From the NCBI GenBank assembly GCA_947053455.1, contig CAMRSV010000002.1, forward strand, positions 1 to 64,000: a stretch of DNA of 64,000 nucleotides, written 5' to 3'. Under the pieces are notes generated by a model, which ran no database searches, was not told the origin of the DNA, and saw nothing but the letters and a program-made list of their open reading frames with translations. This stretch comes from an uncultured Alphaproteobacteria bacterium (GTDB lineage Bacteria > Pseudomonadota > Alphaproteobacteria > Rs-D84). The position numbers and the translations under genes were made by a program. This document shows positions 35,826-44,525 of this stretch, piece by piece; positions within the stretch are counted from its first letter, which is position 1; the number at the start of each line of letters is the position of its first letter.

Positions 35826-36233
35826 TTATTTTGTTTTTTCCATTACCTTACGGATTGCCTCGCTTTGCAACTGTTTTTTTTGCATTGCCTCTTCTTCACA
35901 TATTATGTCGTTCAAAGTACGACCATTAATAGTTCCAACACGCGAATATTCTCGGTTTTGATAACCAAGCCTAGTGTTTCTAACCTCACTATTCCATACA
36001 CTATTAAAGCCGGAAAATGACAAAGTATCTCCTATATTTACCCGTCTATAGTATTTGGTTCCACTTGCGCGACCATCAAATTTAATCAACAATGTATCTT
36101 GTGAAGACTTAACATTTGTAAGAACTATTTTATTATCAGCTTTGCCGATAACAACGCCATTTTGCGTGCATCCACCGAACACCACCGGTGCACCAAACAT
36201 TACTGTTGTAACAATTTTATGTTTCAAACTCAT
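35826..36233 (-). CDS. Putative lipoprotein, paralog of the next gene
   Basis: The 135-residue protein has a signal peptide with a lipobox-like V-F-G-G-C near residue 21. After it come a beta-rich domain with V-N-I-G-D-T-L and an I-N-G-R-T-L-N-D-I segment. The upstream gene at 36247-36630 shares the plan (I-N-V-G-D-T-L, V-N-G-K-S-F-N-E-L), so the two are tandem paralogs despite low identity. Role unknown; probably envelope. Confidence 0.65.
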   Translation of the reverse strand: MSLKHKIVTTVMFGAPVVFGGCTQNGVVIGKADNKIVLTNVKSSQDTLLIKFDGRASGTKYYRRVNIGDTLSFSGFNSVWNSEVRNTRLGYQNREYSRVGTINGRTLNDIICEEEAMQKKQLQSEAIRKVMEKTK

Positions 36234-36246
36234 ATTACTACCTTAA

Positions 36247-36630
36247 TTATTTTATTTTCGGCGTCACCATACGCATAACGCTATCTAATATAGATTGTTC
36301 TTTTAATTCATTAAAACTTTTACCATTTACAGATTCAATATTATCAATGTTATTTTTTTCGCCGCGGCGATTGGCTACAACCAAGCGTTCATTTACGCTT
36401 CGGTGGCATTTTAGTGTATCGCCCACATTAATCGTATAATACTGATAATATCCGGGTGCATCAGGCACAAAGCAAATCATATGCCGGTTTTCCGGATTGC
36501 CAACTTCATGAATAATGATTTTGTAATTTATCTTATGGTCAACAATAAATTTGGGCGAAGTATCCTCGCATCCCGTCAACATTGGCGCCACACATGTCGC
36601 CGCCATTAAAATTTTATTTTTTATATTCAT
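36247..36630 (-). CDS. Putative lipoprotein, tandem paralog
   Basis: The start at 36630 gives good spacing to an AAGGGG site; the ATG at 36636 is too close. The 127-residue product has a signal peptide with lipobox M-L-T-G-C near residue 20. The mature part contains Y-Y-Q-Y-Y-T-I-N-V-G-D-T-L and ends with helix-forming residues. It lies 16 nt after era and 13 nt before its paralog, so era and both lipoproteins may be one transcript with queA-tgt. Confidence 0.65.
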   Translation of the reverse strand: MNIKNKILMAATCVAPMLTGCEDTSPKFIVDHKINYKIIIHEVGNPENRHMICFVPDAPGYYQYYTINVGDTLKCHRSVNERLVVANRRGEKNNIDNIESVNGKSFNELKEQSILDSVMRMVTPKIK

Positions 36631-36652
36631 TTGCATCCCCTTTTATATGATT

Positions 36653-37546
36653 TTATTTCTTGAATTCCAAGCCTTGATCTACATAGTTTTCCGCACGGTT
36701 TTCCCAATCTGATTCCACGCGCACAAACAAATGCAGACGCGCATTTACACCCCATTGATTCTGAATATCATGACGGGCGCTTGTACCTATTTGTTGTAAC
36801 TGTGCACCACCGCGACCAATTACAATTTTCTTGTGTGCATCGCTTTGAACAACGATTTTCTGATAAATATCTAAAACGCCATCGGAATCAACATCTACTT
36901 TTTCGGTAACAACATTAATGTGATACGGCAACTCTTGGTGAATATATTTATAAATCTTTTCACGCGTCAATTCGGACAGATACAGATTATCCGGCACATC
37001 AACACTATCTGCTGCGTCAAACAGATATGGCCCCGCCGGCATAACCGCCGCCAATGCGTCCAGCATTCCCGCAACCCCATCATTTTTTAGCGCAGAAATC
37101 ATAAATATCTCGCGCCAATCGGCCATTTGGGACAATTCCGCCGCAATTGGCAACAAATCCTGTTTTTTTATGGCATCGGCTTTATTTAATGCAACAAACA
37201 AATTCGGTCTATTCTTTATTTTTTCAATCAAACCACGGATTGTGTCCGTCACGCCCTTTTGCGCATCCAAAATAAGCAACACCGCATCCGCGTCCGACAA
37301 CGCATCCATGGCTGCCCCCACCATTGCACGATCCAGCCGTCGCGCAGGCTTGAATACACCCGGCGTATCAACAAATATCAATTGACGGTCGCCGACCATT
37401 TTTACCGCACGAAAATTTGTACGTGTGGTTTGAACCTTGTGCGACACAATTGATACCTTACGCCCCATAATTTGATTTAATAATGTGCTTTTGCCCGCAT
37501 TTGTGGGGCCTATAATTGCAATAAATCCGGAATATGTCTGTTTCAT
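36653..37546 (-). CDS. era: GTPase Era
   Basis: The 297-residue GTPase has G1 G-P-T-N-A-G-K-S-T near 11, the switch region with T-T-R, G3 D-T-P-G near 57, G4 N-K-A-D near 120, and a C-terminal KH domain (V-I-G-R-G-G-A-Q-L). Era helps mature the 30S subunit and binds the 16S 3' end. The start at 37546 (MKQTYSGFIAIIG) matches the family; an upstream in-frame ATG at 37558 is possible. Neither has a clear ribosome binding site. Confidence 0.94.
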   Translation of the reverse strand: MKQTYSGFIAIIGPTNAGKSTLLNQIMGRKVSIVSHKVQTTRTNFRAVKMVGDRQLIFVDTPGVFKPARRLDRAMVGAAMDALSDADAVLLILDAQKGVTDTIRGLIEKIKNRPNLFVALNKADAIKKQDLLPIAAELSQMADWREIFMISALKNDGVAGMLDALAAVMPAGPYLFDAADSVDVPDNLYLSELTREKIYKYIHQELPYHINVVTEKVDVDSDGVLDIYQKIVVQSDAHKKIVIGRGGAQLQQIGTSARHDIQNQWGVNARLHLFVRVESDWENRAENYVDQGLEFKK

Positions 37547-37642
37547 ACTTTGGAACATAGCACAGTTTTTAAAAAAGTAAATAAAAAACCTTGCAAAAGT
37601 TGTACTTTATTTTATTATTTGTCCACAAATAAGGATTTGCTC

Positions 37643-38656
37643 ATGAAAACCACTGATAATGATATGAACACAGGATTTGGTGAAAAATGGAATTTGCGCT
37701 TTATGAATTTGGCCAAACATATATCAAATTGGTCCAAGGATGAAAGCACAAAGGTCGGATGCGTTATTGTAGGACCGGGCAAGGAAATCCGCAGCCTGGG
37801 TTACAATGGTTTCCCACGTGGCGTTGATGACACGATTGCCGAACGCCAGTTACGTCCGCTAAAATACGAATATTACGAACACGCCGAACGAAATGCGATA
37901 TATAACGCCAACCTGTCGGGCAGTGCGCTGCGTGGATGTACACTTTACGTAACATTGCCGCCATGCCCCGACTGCGCCCGCGGAATAATCCAGTCCGGAA
38001 TCCGGCATGTCTATTTCCTGAAACAGGAAGAAAAAAACAACAAAAATTTATCCGGCTGGCGCAAGAATATTTGCCTTTCATTGGAAATGTTTGACGAGGC
38101 GGGCGTCAAATATACATCATTAAACCGTGAAAACGGGATATGCGATGTCCCGCTGAAAAAGCTGTTCAATCTAGTGCCGCAGTATAAATTGGATAATGTG
38201 TCGAACATCACAATTAACAAGTATGGCCACAATCATCAGATATCAATGTGTATCGAAGAACTGGGCGAATTATCAACGGAGCTGCTGCTGAACAATTCTG
38301 CTAAAAACACAGCGGCGGAAACCGCAGATGTATACATAACGTTAAATCACATAACATACGGGTATGACATCCGTAAATCGGTTATCACCGCGCGCAACAA
38401 CAAGATACAAAACCCACAATATCTAACACGGGATGATGAACGCCTGATATCATTTTTTGCATTACAAAAAGAACTGCTGAAAAACATCAACCGCGGCTTT
38501 GATAACATCCCAGAAATCATAAACAGAACCGCCGATGCATATGTTGCACTGATAAAATCTATTGTGGAACGCAATAATATGGTTCAGGTACGAAAAATCA
38601 TACAATCTAAAATCGAACGAACAATTGAACGTGTAAAAACTGAAAAAGCTAAATAA
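37643..38656 (+). CDS. dCMP deaminase fused to a MazG-like domain
   Basis: The start at 37643 has AAGGA 8 nt upstream. The N-terminal domain (about 1-165) is a zinc deaminase: H-A-E-R-N-A near 79 and P-P-C-P-D-C-A near 107 supply His, Glu and two Cys. It would turn dCMP into dUMP. The C-terminal part (about 190-300) has C-I-E-E-L-G-E-L-S-T-E and A-A-E-T-A-D-V-Y-I-T, the E-E-x-x-E and E-x-x-D pattern of MazG-type nucleotide pyrophosphohydrolases. Together they could both make dUMP from dCMP and break down a triphosphate. A deaminase-MazG fusion is uncommon to my knowledge. Confidence 0.8.
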   Translation: MKTTDNDMNTGFGEKWNLRFMNLAKHISNWSKDESTKVGCVIVGPGKEIRSLGYNGFPRGVDDTIAERQLRPLKYEYYEHAERNAIYNANLSGSALRGCTLYVTLPPCPDCARGIIQSGIRHVYFLKQEEKNNKNLSGWRKNICLSLEMFDEAGVKYTSLNRENGICDVPLKKLFNLVPQYKLDNVSNITINKYGHNHQISMCIEELGELSTELLLNNSAKNTAAETADVYITLNHITYGYDIRKSVITARNNKIQNPQYLTRDDERLISFFALQKELLKNINRGFDNIPEIINRTADAYVALIKSIVERNNMVQVRKIIQSKIERTIERVKTEKAK

Positions 38657-38679
38657 AAACCGGCGTTATGCCGGTTTTT
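38657..38679 (+). terminator. Intrinsic terminator
   Basis: AACCGGC / GCCGGTT is followed by TTTTATAAA. It lies between convergent genes. Confidence 0.75.
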
Positions 38680-38684
38680 ATAAA

Positions 38685-39431
38685 TTAACGTTCCATATCA
38701 TTTGTTTTCTTGTCTAATTTTTGCGTCCATTCGTTGTCCGGGAAATTCGTACGCAGCATTTTGGAAAATCCTGCTGCCTGCTCCGGCAGGCCGATTGCCG
38801 TATAACACTCGGTCAGGCGGTACATCGCCTCTGGCGTCATAACGGTTTCTTGGGCGTCGGTAACAACCGATTGCAGACGACTAATTGCGCTGGTCCAATT
38901 TTCGCGCGCCATATCGCGCCGTGCGGAATACATAATCTTGCCCGCGATATAGTTCTTCAAAATAATTATTTTGTTTTTCGCATTTTCGGCATATTCAGAT
39001 TTCGGAAACCGTTCAACCAATTGTTCAAACTGGGCCAGCGCATAGACCGACATTCCCGGCTCGCGCCGGACATCGCTTACCTGGCGATAATAACACATGC
39101 CACGCAAATACAGGACATATGGCACATCGCGATTCCCCGGGTGAAATCGCATAAAACGGTCAGCCGCTAAAATCGCCCCGGCAAAATCATCATCCATGTA
39201 ATAAGAATACGCCGCCATAACCAGCGCATCGGCCGCCCATGGACTGGACGGGTATTGCGTTTCCGCCCGCAGAAAATCCGCCGCCGCGGCATCATAATTC
39301 TTTTTGTTAAATTCATTGTACGCCTGGGTATATATATCATCAAGCGGCTGTTCCGGGGCAATCTTCGTTTCCCCACCGCCGCATCCGGCCACCAGGCCAC
39401 ACACCGCAATTAACATCAGTATCTTTTTCAT
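38685..39431 (-). CDS. bamD: Outer-membrane assembly lipoprotein BamD
   Basis: The start at 39431 has an AGGA site; the longer frame extends into murJ on the other strand and is rejected. The 248-residue protein has a lipoprotein signal with V-A-G-C at about 16-19, followed by five TPR-like repeats (Y-N-E-F-N-K-K-N-Y-D-A-A-A-A-D-F and so on). BamD is the essential lipoprotein of the BAM complex that inserts beta-barrels. The length is normal. It is divergent from murJ. Confidence 0.9.
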   Translation of the reverse strand: MKKILMLIAVCGLVAGCGGGETKIAPEQPLDDIYTQAYNEFNKKNYDAAAADFLRAETQYPSSPWAADALVMAAYSYYMDDDFAGAILAADRFMRFHPGNRDVPYVLYLRGMCYYRQVSDVRREPGMSVYALAQFEQLVERFPKSEYAENAKNKIIILKNYIAGKIMYSARRDMARENWTSAISRLQSVVTDAQETVMTPEAMYRLTECYTAIGLPEQAAGFSKMLRTNFPDNEWTQKLDKKTNDMER

Positions 39432-39443
39432 TATAATCCTGCC

Positions 39444-39473
39444 TTGATTTTGTGTTTCAAATATGAGTATAAT
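39444..39473 (+). promoter_or_regulatory. Promoter of murJ, placed for a leaderless transcript
   Basis: TTGATT (39444-39449) and TATAAT (39468-39473) are 18 nt apart. The ATG at 39481 begins 8 nt after the -10 box. Confidence 0.5.
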
Positions 39474-39480
39474 CGAAACC

Positions 39481-40941
39481 ATGAAACTAGGCAAACATAT
39501 TTTCGGCGTTGGCGCCATGACCGGCATCAGCCGTATATTTGGATTTATTCGCGACATGCTGATTGCGCGCGTACTCGGGGCGGGACGGTTAAGCGACATA
39601 TTTCTGGCGGCATTCAAGTTGCCGAATTTATTCCGTGATTTGCTGGGCGAAGGGGCATTGTCCGCTATATTCATCCCCATGTACACAGATTTGAAAAAAG
39701 ACGATGAATTTGCCAAGAATGTTTTTTCATGGCTAATTACCGTATTATTGGGCATAACCATAGTATTTGAGATACTCATGCCATTGATTGTATGGATATT
39801 GGCTCCCGGATTCGACGCAGAGCCGGGAAAAATGGAAATGACCGTACTAATTTCCAGAATAATGTTCTTTTATGTAATATTCGTGTGTGGTTCGGCATTC
39901 TTGTCTGCGATACTTAACGCGTTTTCAAAGTTCTTATTGGCTGCGTTTATGCCGGTTATGCTGAACATAATGCTGATATGCGCATTGTTGCTGGCGTCTA
40001 CATGGACTGGTGGTATGGCACTGTACCTTATGGCGGGGACGGTTGTTCTGTCGGGGGTCGTGCAATTTGCAATTTTGTGGGCACGGGTACGGGCACGACA
40101 CTTTGGCCTGCGCATTATCCGCCCCAGGTGGACACCCGGAATCAAACATCTGTTTCAGCGTCTGGGTATCAGTATTGTCGGAAATGGATTTTATCAGATT
40201 ACGATTATAATCGGCACACTGATTGCCAGTTTCCAAAATGGCGCTGTATCATGGCTGTATTACGCCGACAGAATTGTGCAATTACCTTTTGCAATGATTG
40301 GATTGGCGGTGGGAACGGTGCTGATGTCGTCAATTTCAAACGCATTGGCGGAAAACAACATGCGCAGTGTTCATATTCAGCAGAATTCTTCGATGCGTCG
40401 GTCAATGATGCTGATATTACCGTGCGTGGCGGGTCTTTTTGTGCTGGCGCAGCCAATTATAAAATACCTGTTTGAATACGGTGCGTGGACAACATCTGCA
40501 ACTTCGGCGGTGGCCGCAGCCATCATGATTCAGGTATTCGTCCTGCCGGCGATGCTAATCAGCCAGATTTATAGCAAAACGCTATATGCCGCCCAAGATG
40601 TCAAGACACCTGTAAAAACCAGCATGATTTCACTGGCGACGGCGGCAGTGATTTATTTGGCGCTGTTTCCGATACTGGGCTATTTGGCGATTCCCACCGG
40701 TGTTGTGGTCAGCGGATATCTTAAAAACTACCTGCTGGGGCGGGCATGCAAAAAACGCGGTCTGTTTAAAATGGATATGCGTTCAGTTCGCGCCATTGCG
40801 GCATTCGGACTGCTGGCCGCGGTGATGGGTGTTGGGCTGTGGTTTGTCCCAATTGACAGCATTTGGACAATGCTGGCGGCAATTGGCGTATATGGGATAA
40901 TATACCTGCCGATTGCATACGTTATCGACCGGAAATTATAG
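39481..40941 (+). CDS. murJ: Lipid II flippase MurJ
   Basis: The 486-residue polytopic protein has about 14 transmembrane helices. The N-terminus G-A-M-T-G-I-S-R-I-F-G-F-I-R-D-M and D-I-F-L-A-A-F-K-L-P-N-L-F-R-D-L-L-G-E-G-A-L-S are diagnostic. The start at 39481 is favoured over 39463 because it agrees with the family N-terminus and with the promoter position. MurJ flips lipid-linked peptidoglycan precursor across the inner membrane. It has no ribosome binding site. It is divergent from bamD. Confidence 0.95.
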   Translation: MKLGKHIFGVGAMTGISRIFGFIRDMLIARVLGAGRLSDIFLAAFKLPNLFRDLLGEGALSAIFIPMYTDLKKDDEFAKNVFSWLITVLLGITIVFEILMPLIVWILAPGFDAEPGKMEMTVLISRIMFFYVIFVCGSAFLSAILNAFSKFLLAAFMPVMLNIMLICALLLASTWTGGMALYLMAGTVVLSGVVQFAILWARVRARHFGLRIIRPRWTPGIKHLFQRLGISIVGNGFYQITIIIGTLIASFQNGAVSWLYYADRIVQLPFAMIGLAVGTVLMSSISNALAENNMRSVHIQQNSSMRRSMMLILPCVAGLFVLAQPIIKYLFEYGAWTTSATSAVAAAIMIQVFVLPAMLISQIYSKTLYAAQDVKTPVKTSMISLATAAVIYLALFPILGYLAIPTGVVVSGYLKNYLLGRACKKRGLFKMDMRSVRAIAAFGLLAAVMGVGLWFVPIDSIWTMLAAIGVYGIIYLPIAYVIDRKL

Positions 40942-41011
40942 ATAAAATAAAATTTGAAACCGGGGCTTTTTTATGATAAAATATAAATATTAAGAATGTA
41001 AGGAGTCCCAC

Positions 41012-41914
41012 ATGACAAAAAAAGTAATATCACTGGCGGTTTTGACTGCTGTGCTGACGGGGTGTATGAACAATAACGGCACAACGACCGGTACGGGCGG
41101 ATATGGTTCCGACGGCTTTGGCGAAGAAGTGCTGGTTACCACACCGAACGAAACGCAGACTTTGAATAACACATACCTGATGGCGCCGGCGCCGAAATAT
41201 TATATCGGCAACGCATACAAAGTTGAAGACGTTCAGTACATTCCAGTCGAAGATTTGACCTATAATCAAACCGGCGTGGCGGGTATTGTGCCGATTGAAT
41301 TGAACGGCAGCAAGACCAGCAACGGCGAAACGTTTGATATAACCCAAATGCTGGCGACCAGCAAAACGCTGCCTCTGCCGACAATTGCAAAGGTTACAAA
41401 TTTAGATAACGGTCAATCTGTGATTGTTCGTGTAAACAACCGCGGTCCGTTCGTAAATACCCGCATTATGGATTTGTCACCGGCAGCGGCGGCAAAAATC
41501 GGCATGAATGGCCAGACCAAGGTTCAAATTCAGGTTTTGCCAGAACAGTCAATTGCAGTTAAAAATGCAACACTGGGCGCGAACACCACATTCCAACAAA
41601 CCGAAACAATTGAAGTGACGCCGACCCAGACGATTGAAACAACCACAACAACCGTCACAACACCGGCTGCCACTGGTGATTACAGCGTACAATTGGCGGC
41701 ATTTTACGCCGAAGACAGTGCAACAGCTCTGGCCAACCGTATGAAGGCGTATGGCGATGCCACGGTTGTCAAAGAAGGCGACATGTACAAAGTTCGTATT
41801 ATAAATCTGGATGCATCCCAGGCACGCAGCGTTATCGACACACTGCGCAATAGCGAAGGCATGGCGCCAGGCTTGTTGAAAAACGGCCGCTGGATTAATG
41901 CAGATAGCATTTAA
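41012..41914 (+). CDS. rlpA: RlpA-like lipoprotein (DPBB plus SPOR domains)
   Basis: The 300-residue protein has a lipobox L-T-G-C at residue 18. A low-complexity Asn/Thr/Gly stretch is followed by a double-psi beta-barrel (about 130-175, V-R-V-N-N-R-G-P-F-V-N-T-R-I-M-D-L-S) and a C-terminal SPOR domain (about 222-295, Y-S-V-Q-L-A-A-F) that binds denuded septal glycan. RlpA is a lytic transglycosylase acting at division sites. An AAGGAG site precedes the ATG. Confidence 0.93.
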   Translation: MTKKVISLAVLTAVLTGCMNNNGTTTGTGGYGSDGFGEEVLVTTPNETQTLNNTYLMAPAPKYYIGNAYKVEDVQYIPVEDLTYNQTGVAGIVPIELNGSKTSNGETFDITQMLATSKTLPLPTIAKVTNLDNGQSVIVRVNNRGPFVNTRIMDLSPAAAAKIGMNGQTKVQIQVLPEQSIAVKNATLGANTTFQQTETIEVTPTQTIETTTTTVTTPAATGDYSVQLAAFYAEDSATALANRMKAYGDATVVKEGDMYKVRIINLDASQARSVIDTLRNSEGMAPGLLKNGRWINADSI

Positions 41915-41938
41915 TTTGTAAAGCATCCATCAAAAATA

Positions 41939-41968
41939 AATCCCGCAAATGCGGGATTTATTTTTTTA
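41939..41968 (+). terminator. Intrinsic terminator after rlpA
   Basis: AAATCCCGCA / TGCGGGATTT is followed by a long A/T-rich tract with TTTTTTT. Confidence 0.85.
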
Positions 41969-42019
41969 ATATATGCGCCACAAATTATATGCAAATATGT
42001 TCATAGAATATAAAAACCA

Positions 42020-42208
42020 CTATAGATATATCCCCGGCGCGTTATACCACAACGTTACATTGAAATTCTTTGACCTGATTTTGGCGGCACGTCGTTTTAA
42101 TTTTCGCAATACGCCACGTTGCCGCAACATTCGAAAAGCCATAGTTCCAGGTGTCACCGGTTGTAAAAAATATTCATCATACTGCAAACGATCCTTTTTA
42201 TGGTGCAT
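42020..42208 (-). CDS. Hypothetical 62-residue basic protein
   Basis: The frame begins ATG-CAC-CAT at 42208, where it overlaps the stop of an upstream open frame (TAATG). It encodes a basic product with F-R-M-L-R-Q-R-G-V-L-R-K-L-K-R-R. A fair AAAAAGG site lies inside the coding start, so the evidence for translation is limited. It is not recognised. Confidence 0.4.
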   Translation of the reverse strand: MHHKKDRLQYDEYFLQPVTPGTMAFRMLRQRGVLRKLKRRAAKIRSKNFNVTLWYNAPGIYL

Positions 42209-42424
42209 TATTTTTTATCATCTAAAACCATAAAACCTTTGTCTGACAAGCATTTGAACAAATAATCGCGGGTAAGTTCACCCAGAAGGATTCCCTCGGC
42301 ATATAATGCCTGTGGGGGAAACCGTGACGGCTCGATTACACTTTGTTTATCTCGCCTACTTGTTTTCGAACCAGGGTTCTCATCCTGGGATGCACAGCAT
42401 AAATTAAAACCGGCGCAACCGCCG
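42208..42424 (-). other. Remnant open frame and att-like duplicate of the tRNA-Arg 3' end
   Basis: Directly downstream of tRNA-Arg the minus strand stays open for about 70 codons without a start codon and ends at 42208 (…G-E-L-T-R-D-Y-L-F-K-C-L-S-D-K-G-F-M-V-L-D-D-K-K). Within it, the 15-mer GAATCCTTCTGGGTG (plus-strand copy near 42277-42292) repeats the last part of the tRNA gene. This is the layout left by integration or excision at a tRNA 3' end. The frame is probably the tail of a lost gene. Confidence 0.45.
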
Positions 42425-42435
42425 GTTTGAATTTA

Positions 42436-42512
42436 TGGCGCACCCAGAAGGATTCGAACCCTCAACCTTCTGATCCGTAGTCAGATGCTCTATCCAATTG
42501 AGCCATGGGTGC
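42436..42512 (-). tRNA. tRNA-Arg (anticodon ACG)
   Basis: The 77-nt cloverleaf has acceptor GCACCCA paired with TGGGTGC and discriminator G. The D-arm is GCTC/GAGC, and the anticodon arm is TCTGA/TCAGA around CTACGGA. The T-arm is built on GGGTTCGAATCC and CCA is encoded. ACG (edited to ICG by TadA) reads CGU, CGC and CGA. Confidence 0.93.
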
Positions 42513-42602
42513 AACAGTGTTATATTCTATATCAATTTATTCAAATTGCAAGAAAAAATAAAACTATTTGTAAAATAATTACAAATGCAGTATAATATGT
42601 TT

Positions 42603-42780
42603 GATGTGCACAAAACGCACATCGGGGTGTCGAAACCCATAAGTTATAGTGTCCGAGGGGACAATAAACGCCTCCAATCTAGTCAAGGTTGGAGGGTGGT
42701 GATATATCAAAATAAGCCCACTATTTCCTATAACTTAATAGTTTCGAACCTCCAACCACCATTTGTTTGGTGGCATTTTG
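42603..42780 (+). ncRNA. Pseudoknotted terminator-coupled RNA element C
   Basis: The promoter is TTGTAA (42568-42573), 17 nt, TATAAT (42591-42596). In order there are: a 5' hairpin GATGTGC/GCACATC; hairpin GGGT/ACCC with loop GTCGAAA; the segment TAAGTTATAGTG; an alternative hairpin CCTCCAAT/TTGGAGG; strand A GGTTGGAGG; conserved loop GATATATCAAAATAAG; CACTAT…TATAACTTA; TTTCGA; strand A' CCTCCAACC; and a terminator-like hairpin CCACC/GGTGG. The loop pairs with TTTCGA, and the long segment pairs over 12 bp with a 4-nt bulge. The secreted-protein gene starts 25 nt after the last stem. Confidence 0.8.
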
Positions 42781-42797
42781 TGCTAAAAGGAGAAATG

Positions 42798-43763
42798 ATG
42801 AAAAAATCTTTTATACTGGGAGGCATAATGTTACCCATGGTGGCATTTGGGAATAATATATCCATGGATGAAACACAATACATTATATCAAGTGCCGAAA
42901 AATTATTAAAAACTACCCGTGTTTTATGCAGCGGCATTTCAGATGAGTTATCACAAGTTTCCGGTGTTGCCAAGACTGAAACGGCTATAAACGCTGTTGG
43001 GGCCGCCGCGGGTGGCGGTGCGGTGTATGCCGGACTAAAAAAATCGCAATTGGACAAAGAAATTGAAACATTAATGGATAAAATGTGCACCGGTGGCGGA
43101 TGTTCTGCAAACGGTATAAAATCAATGTCAGATGATGATTTCGTAGAAAATGTTCTAACATCGATGGCGAACATGTCAAAGTTGTCCGATGAAATTGCAA
43201 ATGCGGAAAAGAAATCGAAAACTTTGGGAAATTGGCGTACGGGACTGATGGCGGGAAATACAGCAACAAATATTGCATCGTCAATTGTGGCGGGAATAAA
43301 TATGAATCAATCTGATTTGGTGCAACATGTTATGGCCTGCAACAATTCTTTGACACATTTAGAACAAGCTTACAATAACTTACTGGTAAGTGGGCTAAAT
43401 CCATATGAAACACCGCTGATGATTAAAATTAACAAAATTAAGAATAATTGTGGTGAAATTGATCAAAAAGATATTTTAAAAATAGAAAACTCAATGGCCG
43501 GGGTTGTGGGGATAGGTGCAGCGGGTTCAATCGCTGGTGTCGTCGGCACCGTTGTAAGTGCCAAGGCAAATTCTAATAAAATTCGTAATGACACAAGCGA
43601 AACCGGTCGGCACAAAGAAAGAAATTTAAATACGACCGCAAATGTAATGGCTGTTGCCGGAACTGGGACCAGTATAGCCGGCACGGCAAGCAATGCGATA
43701 ATGATATCGAAAATAAAAAAATTAATTAAACGGGCGCAATATTGCGAGGAGGTTTTACAATGA
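42798..43763 (+). CDS. Secreted protein with glycine-zipper segments, downstream of RNA element C
   Basis: The start at 42798 has AAGGAG at 5 nt; the adjacent ATG at 42795 is too close. The 321-residue product has a signal peptide (cleavage likely after AFG). Glycine-rich hydrophobic stretches (A-V-G-A-A-A-G-G-G-A-V-Y-A-G and V-G-I-G-A-A-G-S-I-A-G-V-V-G) resemble glycine zippers, and there are several pairs of Cys (MCTGGGC). It could insert in or line a membrane. The next gene starts in the overlapping ATGA, so the two form a coupled pair. Family unknown. Confidence 0.7.
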   Translation: MKKSFILGGIMLPMVAFGNNISMDETQYIISSAEKLLKTTRVLCSGISDELSQVSGVAKTETAINAVGAAAGGGAVYAGLKKSQLDKEIETLMDKMCTGGGCSANGIKSMSDDDFVENVLTSMANMSKLSDEIANAEKKSKTLGNWRTGLMAGNTATNIASSIVAGINMNQSDLVQHVMACNNSLTHLEQAYNNLLVSGLNPYETPLMIKINKIKNNCGEIDQKDILKIENSMAGVVGIGAAGSIAGVVGTVVSAKANSNKIRNDTSETGRHKERNLNTTANVMAVAGTGTSIAGTASNAIMISKIKKLIKRAQYCEEVLQ

Positions 43764-44500
43764 AGCAAATATTATCTGTCTTATCTATTTTATGCGTGTT
43801 GGCTCCATTCGCTGCATTAGCAGATGCGCCAAGTAAAATAATCGCGTCTGGGAATGAGTTTTTTTCATGGACGACCGAATTTATGAAATATATTAAAGAT
43901 TATAAAGAACTGTTGGATGTTGCATATGGAATATGCCAAAAGACAAAAGATTATATATCAAATAACAATATAACACTGCGATACGAAGGCGTCGAATATG
44001 ATAGCGACAGGATGTTGAACTGCGACATCGCGACGCAACCAAATGTCACCCAAGAAGAAATAGAAAGCCTGATGCAACGCTGCGGGATGGTCGCCATAAT
44101 GATTATAGAAAATGGCAAAAACGCCCGCGCCGCCGCATTGGCAAGCGATTCACACAAAGCACCAAAAGAACGCCTGATTGCAAATATTGCGAAACGGCAA
44201 TGCGCGCGATTTAACCCGCGCACCGTGACAAATATTGATATATCTTGTCGTATTGATACGGTCACACGATGCCTGGTTAAGGAAACCATAGGCGAACCGG
44301 GTTATGATGATACAACATACCCGACATGTTGCATTGTATCAGACCGATTGGTTGATGAAATCAATATTGATTCGGATGGCAACGCGACTATAAAAACAAC
44401 GGTTTCATACGCAGATTTTACAAAGGTTGCACATGATGCGATGCTTTCCAACAAGGCAGATAAATTAACACTTGATAACTTTGACGATAAATGCAAATAA
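43760..44500 (+). CDS. Secreted cysteine-containing protein, partner of the preceding gene
   Basis: The 246-residue product has a signal peptide ending near A-L-A-D-A (residue 23) and seven or more Cys in the mature part (including T-C-C-I). A C-terminal half is rich in Asp/Thr, with D-I-S-C-R-I-D and S-D-G-N-A-T. GGAGG precedes the ATG at 43760, which overlaps the previous stop (ATGA). Both genes are probably controlled by RNA element C. Family unknown; periplasmic or outer surface by signal. Confidence 0.7.
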   Translation: MKQILSVLSILCVLAPFAALADAPSKIIASGNEFFSWTTEFMKYIKDYKELLDVAYGICQKTKDYISNNNITLRYEGVEYDSDRMLNCDIATQPNVTQEEIESLMQRCGMVAIMIIENGKNARAAALASDSHKAPKERLIANIAKRQCARFNPRTVTNIDISCRIDTVTRCLVKETIGEPGYDDTTYPTCCIVSDRLVDEINIDSDGNATIKTTVSYADFTKVAHDAMLSNKADKLTLDNFDDKCK

Positions 44501-44525
44501 AAAATCCCCCAAATGGGGGATTTTT
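44501..44525 (+). terminator. Bidirectional intrinsic terminator
   Basis: AAATCCCCC / GGGGGATTT with A-run before and T-run after, between convergent genes. It overlaps the tdk stop codon. Confidence 0.85.
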
